Source of the DNA: Armatimonadota bacterium
GTDB lineage: Bacteria > Armatimonadota > Zipacnadia > Zipacnadales > VGFC01
Direction: 5' to 3'
NCBI GenBank assembly: GCA_016869015.1
Contig: VGFB01000348.1
Span: forward strand, 1 to 5,345
DNA length: 5,345 nt
Both the position numbers and the translations under genes were made by a program. This document shows, piece by piece, positions 1-5,345 of the stretch (the first letter of the stretch is position 1; every line of letters starts with the position of its first letter). The notes below the pieces were generated by a model. That model saw only the letters and a list, made by a program, of their open reading frames with translations, did not search any database and was not told the origin of the DNA.

Positions 1-1257
1 GCCCAGGTGCACGCCGCCATTCTGCCGACGGGCGAGCGGGTGGCTGTGAAGGTGCAGCGGCCGGGCATCCGGCGACAGGTCGAGGCCGATCTCCCGCTGC
101 TCACGCATCTCGCGCGTACCGCCGAGGGCAATGTGCCGCGCCTGGCGGTCTATCGGATCGGTGAGCTCGTGGCCGAGTTTGCCCGGGACCTTCGCGGCGA
201 GCTCGACTTCATACGGGAAGCGCGCAACACGAGGCTGCTGGGCACGCTGCTGAGCGACGAGCCGCGGGCGGATGTGCCGGAGGTCTACGACGCTGTGTCC
301 ACCGGCCGCGTGCTGACCCTCCAGTACATCGAGGGCTGGAAGCCATCCGACGTCGGGGCGCTCGACGAGGCCGGTCTGGATCGACCGACGCTCGCGCGCA
401 ACATCGCCGGCATCATCCTGAAGCAGATCCTCCGCGACGGTTGCTTCCATGCCGATCCCCACGGCGGCAACATCCTGGTCGGCCGAGATGGCCGACTGTA
501 CTTCCTGGACTGTGGGAACATCGCGTTCGTGCCGCCGCATCTCCGGGACGACCTGGTCTACATGCTGTTCGCCCTCATCGACGGCAACGCGCAAGACGTG
601 GCCGATCAGGTGCTGGCCATGGGCATGTCGACCGACCGCACCGACACGACCGCGCTGCGGGCCGACATCAACCGTCATACGGCGGGTTTCCATGCCGTCA
701 GCACGGCGGACCTGAGCATCGGCGACGCACTGGAGGAGTTGCTGCGGCTGTTGTTCCACCATCACATCGTGATGCCGCCGATCTTCGCGGAGATCGTGCG
801 GGCGCTGGTGCTGACCGAGGCGGAGTGCCGGGCCCTCGACCCGCGGTTCGATTTCCGGGAGGTCGCCCGCACCGTCGTCAACGACACGCTGCTGCAATTC
901 ACCCGTCCCCGTCGGGCCGCCACGGAGCTGTTCCGGGTCGGGCGCGCCCTGCATCACCACGCCCTGGAGCTGCCGCGGCAGCTTCTTGCGGTCCTGCGCA
1001 AGACTGATGCGGGCGGGCTGAAGGTGAAGCTGGAGTACGATAACCTCGATCGACCGATGCATCGGCTGGACACGATGTTCAACCGCCTTGCGGCCAGCAT
1101 TCTGGTCGCGGCGATGATCCTGGCGCCGGCGCTGTGGGTGCAGGTGGAGATCGGCGGGCAGCGGCCGCTGTGGCATCCGGCGTATGTGCTGTTGGTGGTG
1201 GGCTTCACGCTGGGGATGTGGCTTCTGGCTTCGATCATCCGCTCGGGGAGGCTGTAA
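1..1257 (+). CDS. UbiB/ABC1 (AarF) family atypical kinase/ATPase, 5'-truncated
   Basis: The reading frame is open from base 1, and the first residues (AQVHAA) are the end of the family's conserved SIAQVH-A motif, so the true start lies upstream. About 120-140 N-terminal residues, including the KxGQ region, should be missing. Counting from base 1, 418 residues are visible: the VAIK-like lysine K17 in AVKVQRPG, the family ExD-type motif GELDFIREARN (66-76), the catalytic loop HADPHGGN (150-157; D152, N157), and the metal-binding loop FLDCGN (169-173; D170). Two hydrophobic helices end the protein (about 363-382 and 395-413), as is usual for UbiB-type membrane ATPases. The family supports quinone or lipid metabolism at the membrane; the substrate here cannot be read from sequence. 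Oddities are DCG in place of the usual DFG, and HADPHGGN for the common HADPHPGN. The stop at 1255-1257 is 2 nt before maf. The family call is secure; involvement in ubiquinone specifically is not, so no symbol is given. Confidence 0.92.
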   Translation, partial: AQVHAAILPTGERVAVKVQRPGIRRQVEADLPLLTHLARTAEGNVPRLAVYRIGELVAEFARDLRGELDFIREARNTRLLGTLLSDEPRADVPEVYDAVSTGRVLTLQYIEGWKPSDVGALDEAGLDRPTLARNIAGIILKQILRDGCFHADPHGGNILVGRDGRLYFLDCGNIAFVPPHLRDDLVYMLFALIDGNAQDVADQVLAMGMSTDRTDTTALRADINRHTAGFHAVSTADLSIGDALEELLRLLFHHHIVMPPIFAEIVRALVLTEAECRALDPRFDFREVARTVVNDTLLQFTRPRRAATELFRVGRALHHHALELPRQLLAVLRKTDAGGLKVKLEYDNLDRPMHRLDTMFNRLAASILVAAMILAPALWVQVEIGGQRPLWHPAYVLLVVGFTLGMWLLASIIRSGRL

Positions 1258-1259
1258 CG

Positions 1260-1874
1260 ATGCCGACACGGCACACGCCTCGCCTGGTTCTGGCCTCGGC
1301 GTCGCCGCGCCGGCGAGCCCTGCTCGAGCTAGTGGGGTGGGTGTTCGAGGTCGTGCCGGCCGCCGAGGCGGAGGGCCCGCCGCTAGACGGTGAGAGCCCC
1401 GTCCAGTACGCACGCCGGAGCGCCGAAGCGAAGGCGGTCGCCGTCTCGCGGGAGGCGCCCGACGCGGTCGTGTTGGGCGCAGACACGGTCGTGGCGATCG
1501 ACGAGACGTCGCTGGGCAAGCCGGCGGACGCCGCCGACGCGTGCCGGATGTTGGCGGCCCTCGCCGGGCGGAGCCACTGGGTCCACACGGGCGTCAGCGC
1601 GGCCCGGGCCGGGGAGGTCCTTGGCTCGGAGGTCGCCTCGACGCAGGTGTTCTTCCGGGCCCTCTCCTCCGACGAGATCGAGGCCTACGTGGCCACGGGC
1701 GAGCCGCTCGACAAGGCGGGCGCCTACGGCATTCAGGGACGCGGGGCGGCGCTGGTCGAGCGGATCGAGGGCTGCTACTCGAACGTCGTCGGCCTCCCGC
1801 TCAGCCGCACCCGGGAACTGCTCATCGCCGTCGATGAACGCATCAACGCGGGGAACGGAGACGGCCAGTGTTAG
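1260..1874 (+). CDS. maf: Maf-family nucleoside triphosphate pyrophosphatase (YhdE type, dTTP/UTP)
   Basis: A 204-residue protein, the normal full length for Maf. It probably hydrolyses non-canonical or surplus nucleoside triphosphates to the monophosphate plus pyrophosphate in the cytoplasm. Visible motifs are LASASPRR (11-18, phosphate-binding loop), GADTVV (73-78, with the catalytic-site D75), GKP (86-88, K87), HTGV (109-112) and YVATGEPLDKAGAYGIQG (143-160, Q159), followed by YSNVVGLPL. The DKAGAYGIQG form is that of the YhdE subgroup (dTTP/UTP) rather than the YceF subgroup (m7GTP); this assignment rests on family knowledge. The ATG at 1260 is chosen because GGGGAGG at 1245-1251 sits 8 nt upstream and the Maf fold begins a few residues later; the open frame further upstream overlaps the previous gene. 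It overlaps mreB by 7 nt. Its place next to mreBCD matches the known mreBCD-yhdE clustering, although here it comes before mreB rather than after mreD. Maf proteins have also been linked to septum formation control. Confidence 0.95.
   Translation: MPTRHTPRLVLASASPRRRALLELVGWVFEVVPAAEAEGPPLDGESPVQYARRSAEAKAVAVSREAPDAVVLGADTVVAIDETSLGKPADAADACRMLAALAGRSHWVHTGVSAARAGEVLGSEVASTQVFFRALSSDEIEAYVATGEPLDKAGAYGIQGRGAALVERIEGCYSNVVGLPLSRTRELLIAVDERINAGNGDGQC
1857..1860 (+). promoter_or_regulatory. Ribosome binding site fixing the GTG start of mreB
   Basis: GGAG, 7 nt ahead of GTG 1868, inside the last codons of maf. It decides in favour of the GTG start. No ATG, GTG or TTG lies in frame between 1868 and the conserved DLGIDLGTANT segment, so the extended N-terminus of MreB is probably real. 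The overlap with the maf stop suggests translational coupling. Confidence 0.7.
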
Positions 1875-2923
1875 GGAAGCATCGGCTGGGCCGCCGGGGA
1901 CGGCCACTCTGGTCGCGGCTGTTCGCGCGACTGGGGCGCGACCTGGGGATCGACCTGGGCACGGCCAACACGCTCGTGCACGTCGAGGGGCGCGGCGTGC
2001 TGTTGTGGGAGCCCTCGGTCGTCGCCATCGACCGGGAGACGGGCGAAGTGCTTGCCGTGGGGGCCGACGCGAAACGAATGGTCGGGCGGACTCCCGGCAC
2101 CATCGCCGCGGTGCGGCCGCTGAAGGACGGCGTCATCGCCGACTTCGAAGTTACCGAGCGCATGCTGCACCACTTCATCCAGAAGGCGCACCAGCGGCGG
2201 CCCTGGGAGCACCCGTGCGTGGTGATCGGGGTGCCGTCGGGCATCACGGAGGTCGAACGACGTGCCGTGGAAGACGCGGCCCGGATGGCCGGGGCGTGGG
2301 AGACGCTGATCATCGATGAGCCGATGGCGGCCGCCATTGGGGCCGGTCTGCCGGTGGCGGAGGCCGTCGGCAGCATGGTCGTGGACATCGGCGGCGGGAC
2401 CACGGAGGTCGCGGTGATCTCGCTGGGCGGTATCTGCACGCAGCGCTCGATGCGCATCGCCGGGGACGAGATCGACGAGGCCATCCAGTTGGCCGTCCGC
2501 CACGAGCACAACCTCTTCGTGGGTGAGACGACGGCGGAGCGGATCAAGACCGAGATCGCGTCGGCCTACCCCACTCACGACGACATGTCGATCAGCATCC
2601 GCGGCAAGGACCTCGTGACCGGACTCCCGAAGGCGATCACGCTCTCCGCGGGGGCCGTGCGGGAGTACATCCGCGAGCCGGTGACGGCCATCGTAGAGCT
2701 GGTCAAGGAGACGTTGGACTCGACGCCCCCGGAGTTGGCCGCCGACGTCATGAACCGCGGGATCGTGCTGGCCGGGGGCGGGGCGCTTCTGCGAGGCTTG
2801 GACCAGCTCATCGCGGCCGAGACGGGCATCCCGGTCTACGTGGCGGAGGACCCGATGACCTGCGTGGTGATGGGGGCTGCGAAGTTCATCGAGGAGCTGG
2901 GGACCAGCCACGAGGCGGGGTAG
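1868..2923 (+). CDS. mreB: Rod shape-determining protein MreB (bacterial actin)
   Basis: A 351-residue actin-fold ATPase that polymerises on the inner face of the membrane and guides the elongasome (MreC, MreD, RodA, PBP2). Visible actin-family segments are phosphate-1 DLGIDLGTANTLV (25-37), VVIGVPSGITEVERRAVEDAA (118-138, containing the glutamates of the catalytic region), DEPMAAAIGAGLP (150-162), phosphate-2 VVDIGGGTTEVAVISLGG (171-188), GETTAERIKTEIGSAYP-like (219-235), DLVTGLP (248-254), and the adenosine motif GIVLAGGGALLRG (298-310). VAEDPMTCVVMGAAK near the end is also typical. The start is GTG, with GGAG 7 nt upstream. About 24 residues precede DLGIDLG, roughly twice as many as in E. 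coli MreB. The segment is rich in Arg/Lys and contains RPLWSRLFARLGRDL (12-26), which can form an amphipathic membrane-binding helix. It overlaps maf and is followed 12 nt later by mreC. Confidence 0.98.
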   Translation: MLGKHRLGRRGRPLWSRLFARLGRDLGIDLGTANTLVHVEGRGVLLWEPSVVAIDRETGEVLAVGADAKRMVGRTPGTIAAVRPLKDGVIADFEVTERMLHHFIQKAHQRRPWEHPCVVIGVPSGITEVERRAVEDAARMAGAWETLIIDEPMAAAIGAGLPVAEAVGSMVVDIGGGTTEVAVISLGGICTQRSMRIAGDEIDEAIQLAVRHEHNLFVGETTAERIKTEIASAYPTHDDMSISIRGKDLVTGLPKAITLSAGAVREYIREPVTAIVELVKETLDSTPPELAADVMNRGIVLAGGGALLRGLDQLIAAETGIPVYVAEDPMTCVVMGAAKFIEELGTSHEAG

Positions 2924-2935
2924 AGCGAGCGAGGC

Positions 2936-3787
2936 ATGAGGCGCCGACCCTTCCAGGAGCACCATGAGTGGCAGAGCCTTGCGGCCCTGACGGTGGTCGC
3001 GATAGGCCTGCTGGTGGCCCACCATCGAGGGAGGGCCGAACGGGACGGCAGCCGGGCCGACCGCGCGGCGCGGGCAGTGTTGCTGCCGCTGCAGGAGTCG
3101 ATCACCGGAATGTGGCGCTGGACGGCCCACACCGCCGGCGGCCTGGCTCGGGCGCGACGCCTGTCGGAGGAGAACGAGCGCCTCCGGCAGGAGAACGCCC
3201 AGCTGGAGGCCCGGATCATCCAGAGCCAGTTTGAGCGGCTGCAGTACCGGGAGGTCGTCAAGGCCTTCGGCTTCGAGCCCTCGACCTCGCCGACCGAGAT
3301 TCGGGCGACGGTGGTGGGCCGATCGCCCGGTCGCTTCGACCGCCAGACGATTGACCTTGTGTCGGCCGGCGGCCGCGAGATGCGGAAGCAGGACATCGTG
3401 CTCTGGGGCAAGTGGTTGGTGGGGCGCGTTGAGAGCGCGCGGGGCGGCCGCGCGAGGGCCACGCTGCTGTTGGACCCGGACAGCGGGGTGGCGGCGGTGG
3501 TGCAACCGTCGACCGCGAAGGGCGCGGTCATGGGGCCGGACCCGGCGGGGCGGGATCCCGACCTGCTGCGGCTGGTGCACCTGGAGCGGGATGCGCCGAT
3601 CGCGGTCGGCGACAAGGTCTATACGTCCGACGTTGGTGAGGTATACCCGAAGGGCATCCCGATCGGCAGCGTCGAGGAGGTCATCGGCGGCGCGGGCACG
3701 GCGGAGCCCAAGACGGCTCTCGTCAAGCCGTATGCCGACTTCGCGAACCTCAGCTACGTGACCGTCATGCGCCCCGGCTCGCCGTAG
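2936..3787 (+). CDS. mreC: Rod shape-determining protein MreC
   Basis: A 283-residue, single-pass membrane protein that acts in the periplasm and links MreB/MreD to PBP2-RodA. Order of parts: basic N-terminus MRRR, a short hydrophobic helix (about 14-28, SLAALTVVAIGLLVA), a coiled coil (about 75-105, with SEENERLRQENAQLEARI heptads), then the MreC beta domain (about 122-279). Recognisable there are ATVVGRSPGRF, TIDLVSAGGREMRKQD, LLLDPDSGVAAVVQPS, GDKVYTSDVGEVYPKGIPIGSV and KPYADFANLSYVTVM. Length is normal. ATG 2936 is the only standard start after the in-frame mreB stop (TAG 2921-2923), and starting later would remove the membrane helix. The Shine-Dalgarno match is poor: GAGG at 2931-2934 lies only 1 nt from the ATG, so translation may depend on coupling to mreB. 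It lies in the same reading frame as mreB. Confidence 0.96.
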   Translation: MRRRPFQEHHEWQSLAALTVVAIGLLVAHHRGRAERDGSRADRAARAVLLPLQESITGMWRWTAHTAGGLARARRLSEENERLRQENAQLEARIIQSQFERLQYREVVKAFGFEPSTSPTEIRATVVGRSPGRFDRQTIDLVSAGGREMRKQDIVLWGKWLVGRVESARGGRARATLLLDPDSGVAAVVQPSTAKGAVMGPDPAGRDPDLLRLVHLERDAPIAVGDKVYTSDVGEVYPKGIPIGSVEEVIGGAGTAEPKTALVKPYADFANLSYVTVMRPGSP

Positions 3788-3800
3788 TCGCCAACGACCG

Positions 3801-3834
3801 GGGGCCCCGCGCGGGAACGCCGCGCGGCCGCCCC
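3801..3834 (+). other. Strong GC-rich hairpin between mreC and mreD
   Basis: A perfect 8-bp inverted repeat, CCGCGCGG at 3807-3814 and again at 3820-3827 (the octamer is its own reverse complement), encloses a 5-nt loop GAACG. A second stem of five pairs, GGGGC 3801-3805 with GCCCC 3830-3834, closes it after a small internal loop (C3806 opposite C3828-C3829). It occupies most of the only sizeable intergenic gap and ends 5 nt before the mreD ribosome binding site. No T-tract follows (TTCCTG), so it is not a typical intrinsic terminator. It may influence mRNA processing, stability or mreD translation; this is inference. The pairing was read by eye, with no energy calculated. Confidence 0.6.
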
Positions 3835-3839
3835 TTCCT

Positions 3840-3844
3840 GGGAG
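3840..3844 (+). promoter_or_regulatory. Ribosome binding site fixing the TTG start of mreD
   Basis: GGGAG, 7 nt ahead of TTG 3852. There is no ATG, GTG or TTG in the mreD frame within 3788-3851, and the first in-frame ATG inside the gene is at residue 78. This site plus the hydrophobic first residues therefore selects the TTG. A CTG at 3849 in the same frame is a less likely alternative. Confidence 0.65.
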
Positions 3845-3851
3845 CGACCTG

Positions 3852-4337
3852 TTGCTGTTCGTACTGGCCCACGCAGTGGCGCTTCTGGCCGGCGCAGCGT
3901 TGGAGCGCGCCTGGCCCGCAGGCCTGCGGATCGGGAATGTGGGGCCCGATGTCGTGCTGGTGCTCGTGGCGTGCGCGGGGATCACCCGCGGGCGGGTCGC
4001 GGGTTACGCGGCCGGGCTGTTCGGCGGCTTCCTGCTGGGTGCCGCGGGCGACGGCAACTACACCGCGGTCGTGATCGGCTTGATGGCCGTCGGGTTCCTG
4101 GCCGGGCAGGTGCGCGGCACGGTGTTCGCCGACCACATCCTGGTGGCGCCGGTGGTCGCCGTCCTGGCGACCCTCGTGGCCTCGGCCATCACCCTCGTGG
4201 TCAGCCCGCCCTCCCAGTTCCTGCCGTGGCTGGGCGAGGTCGGGCGCCTGATGCTCTACAACGCCGTCGTCTCTCCCCCGGCGTATGTACTTGCGCGGGC
4301 GCTGGCGCGGCGCTGGCCGCGGCGCGCTGAGGCGTAG
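3852..4337 (+). CDS. mreD: Rod shape-determining protein MreD
   Basis: A 161-residue, strongly hydrophobic protein, the usual size for MreD. It is an inner-membrane component of the elongasome and partner of MreC. Hydrophobic segments fall at about 2-18, 32-46, 49-65, 72-86, 95-117 and 133-149, giving five or six membrane helices. Family-like features are NVGPDVVLVLVACAGITRGRVAGYAAGLFGGF (29-60), resembling the PDLLLLLV...RG...G...G pattern, and the C-terminal LYNAVVSPPAYVLARAL (135-151), resembling the LYNALLAPL motif. The C-terminus is basic (ARRWPRRAEA), which suggests a cytoplasmic end. MreD is weakly conserved, so the call leans partly on its position right after mreC. The start codon is TTG, supported by GGGAG at 3840-3844; no upstream ATG, GTG or TTG is available in the intergenic gap. 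A 26-nt gap follows before kdsB. Confidence 0.87.
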   Translation: MLFVLAHAVALLAGAALERAWPAGLRIGNVGPDVVLVLVACAGITRGRVAGYAAGLFGGFLLGAAGDGNYTAVVIGLMAVGFLAGQVRGTVFADHILVAPVVAVLATLVASAITLVVSPPSQFLPWLGEVGRLMLYNAVVSPPAYVLARALARRWPRRAEA

Positions 4338-4363
4338 CGGACCACCTTCGGAGGCTCCCCACC

Positions 4364-5137
4364 ATGACCGTCGTCGGCATGATCCCCGCCCGCTACGCCG
4401 CCACGCGACTGCCGGGCAAGGTCCTCGCCGACATCGGCGGCAAGCCGATGCTGCAGCACGTCTACGAGCGGGCGCTGCGGGCGACGACCCTCCGCGAGGT
4501 CATCATCGCTACCGATGACCCGCGCATCGCCGAAGCGGTGCGAGGCTTCGGCGGGCAGGTTGCCATGACGTCCACGGAGCACAAGTCCGGCACGGACCGC
4601 CTGGCGGAGGTCGCTAAGGGGCGCGAGTGCGACATCGTCGCCAACATCCAGGGCGACGAGCCGCTGATCGATCCGAGCATCATCGACCGGGCGGTTCAGC
4701 CGCTTCTGGACGACCCCACGGTGCGCATGGCCACGCTGGCCACCCGCGCGACCGCCCAGGAGTGGGCGGCGGCGAGTGTGGTCAAGGTAGTCTGCGACGG
4801 CGCGGGCAACGCACTCTACTTCTCCCGGCGGCAGATCCCGTACTTCCGCCTGGACGACCCCGCGCAGGAGACGGCTCTGGCCGGCGACCTCGTGCACCCC
4901 GTCTCCGGGTGTCGCCCGCTGAAGCACATCGGGCTGTACGTCTACCGGCGCGAGACGCTGCTGTGGTTCGCCGGCCTGCCGCGCGGCGTGCTGGAGGCGA
5001 CCGAGAGCCTGGAACAACTGCGGGTACTGGAGAACGGCTGTCCGATCCGGGTGGTCGAGGTGGACGCCTCGCCGATCGGGGTGGACACGCCGGAGGATCT
5101 GGAGACCGTGCGCAAGCTCGTGGAGGCCCAGCAATGA
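4364..5137 (+). CDS. kdsB: 3-deoxy-manno-octulosonate cytidylyltransferase (CMP-Kdo synthetase)
   Basis: A 257-residue cytoplasmic enzyme that joins CTP and Kdo to give CMP-Kdo plus pyrophosphate, the activated sugar used by WaaA to build the inner core on lipid A. The length fits the family (about 245-260). Motifs in order: the nucleotide-binding MIPARYAATRLPGKVLADIGGKPM (6-29), VIIATDDPRI (46-55), MTSTEHKSGTDRLAEV (68-83), NIQGDEPLI (94-102, with Mg ligand D98), VVKVVCDGAGNALYFSRRQIPYFR (139-162), KHIGLYVYRRE (187-197), LEATESLEQLRVLENG (210-225) and GVDTPEDLETV (239-249, with the second Mg-ligand aspartate D241). The ATG at 4364 has GGAGG at 4350-4354, 9 nt upstream. Its stop overlaps the kdsA start as ATGA, a classic sign of translational coupling within one pathway. 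Confidence 0.98.
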   Translation: MTVVGMIPARYAATRLPGKVLADIGGKPMLQHVYERALRATTLREVIIATDDPRIAEAVRGFGGQVAMTSTEHKSGTDRLAEVAKGRECDIVANIQGDEPLIDPSIIDRAVQPLLDDPTVRMATLATRATAQEWAAASVVKVVCDGAGNALYFSRRQIPYFRLDDPAQETALAGDLVHPVSGCRPLKHIGLYVYRRETLLWFAGLPRGVLEATESLEQLRVLENGCPIRVVEVDASPIGVDTPEDLETVRKLVEAQQ

Positions 5138-5345
5138 GCGATGCGGTGAGGCCCGTCTCGGTCGGCGGCCAGGTGATCGGGGGGGAGCGCCTGGCGCTGA
5201 TCGCCGGTCCGTGCGTCCTAGAGGAGGCGTCGATCGCTCGTGAGGCCGCTCTGCGTCTGCGGGACCTCACGGGGGAGCTGGGTGTGCCGTTCATCTTCAA
5301 GGCCTCCTTCGACAAGGCCAATCGGACATCCGTCACCTCCTACCG
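5134..5345 (+). CDS. kdsA: 3-deoxy-8-phosphooctulonate synthase (Kdo-8-P synthase), 3'-truncated
   Basis: The first 70 codons plus 2 nt are present; the frame is still open at the window end. KdsA condenses phosphoenolpyruvate with D-arabinose-5-phosphate to give Kdo-8-phosphate, upstream of KdsB in the Kdo branch of lipopolysaccharide synthesis. Visible family hallmarks are LALIAGPCVLEE (20-31) and GVPFIFKASFDKANRTSVTSY (50-70), which contains the KASFDKANR signature of the PEP-binding barrel. C27 in IAGPC corresponds to the metal-ligand cysteine of the metal-dependent class (as in Aquifex), whereas E. coli has asparagine there. The ATG overlaps the kdsB stop by 4 nt, with GGAGG at 5122-5126 lying 7 nt upstream. 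A run of seven G (5179-5185) lies early in the gene. The related DAHP synthases share IAGPC-like starts, but the KASFDKANR segment and the kdsB neighbour favour KdsA. Confidence 0.95.
   Translation, partial: MSDAVRPVSVGGQVIGGERLALIAGPCVLEEASIAREAALRLRDLTGELGVPFIFKASFDKANRTSVTSY

Noticed and set aside
441..1007. A 188-codon + strand open frame inside the UbiB-like gene
   Set aside because: Its product is Arg/Pro/Gly/His-rich and is an off-frame reading of the conserved kinase region.
1390..2319. A 309-codon + strand open frame over maf and mreB
   Set aside because: Out-of-frame shadow with low-complexity Arg/Ser/Ala/Gly composition; it conflicts with two secure genes.
3423..3460. GC-rich inverted-repeat-like bases (GCGCG...GCGCGC) inside mreC
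   Set aside because: Within conserved coding sequence and explained by high G+C codon use.
3801..3840. The mreC-mreD hairpin as a rho-independent terminator
   Set aside because: No T-run follows the stem, and an operon partner gene starts immediately afterwards.
1871..3985. A 704-codon open frame on the minus strand across mreB, mreC and the start of mreD
   Set aside because: It is the antisense shadow of three well-supported genes. Its translation is Arg/His/Pro/Asp-rich with no recognisable domain, as expected in high-G+C DNA.
4345..4354. CCTTCGGAGG before kdsB, a small potential hairpin covering the Shine-Dalgarno
   Set aside because: Only three base pairs; too weak to claim regulation, and GGAGG serves as a normal ribosome binding site.
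4256..5134. A 292-codon minus-strand open frame over the mreD end and kdsB
   Set aside because: Antisense shadow of kdsB with no domain signature; kdsB is certain on the + strand.

Overview
The window is a G+C-rich, gene-dense stretch in which every recognisable gene lies on the + strand with almost no space between genes. Junctions, in order: 2 nt, a 7-nt overlap, 12 nt, 64 nt, 26 nt and a 4-nt overlap. This looks like part of one long transcription unit. No promoter, terminator, RNA gene, mobile element, CRISPR array or repeat family was found. Two enzymes of Kdo (3-deoxy-D-manno-octulosonate) synthesis point to a Gram-negative, lipopolysaccharide-making bacterium. The MreBCD set implies a rod-shaped or elongating cell. 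I cannot name a phylum from the sequence alone.

Layout: (1) 1-1257, the 3' part of a UbiB/ABC1-type atypical kinase with two C-terminal membrane helices, its start lying upstream of the window. (2) 1260-1874, a Maf-family nucleotide pyrophosphatase of the YhdE type. (3) 1868-2923 mreB, 2936-3787 mreC and 3852-4337 mreD, the core of the lateral-wall elongation machinery. (4) 4364-5137 kdsB, CMP-Kdo synthetase. (5) 5134 to the end, the first 70 codons of kdsA, Kdo-8-phosphate synthase. The only gap longer than 30 nt, between mreC and mreD, holds a strong GC-rich inverted repeat just ahead of the mreD ribosome binding site.

Together the genes cover envelope growth: MreB filaments, MreC and MreD position and activate peptidoglycan synthesis, while KdsA makes Kdo-8-P and KdsB activates Kdo for the inner core of lipid A. 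Maf next to mreBCD is a known arrangement (E. coli has mreBCD-yhdE). The UbiB-like gene joined to the 5' side and kdsBA directly after mreD are the more individual parts of the layout.

I see no new biological system here. The points worth a second look are modest: a DFG-to-DCG change in the UbiB-like protein, the mreC-mreD hairpin, an extended amphipathic N-terminus on MreB, and a cysteine in KdsA that predicts the metal-dependent class.
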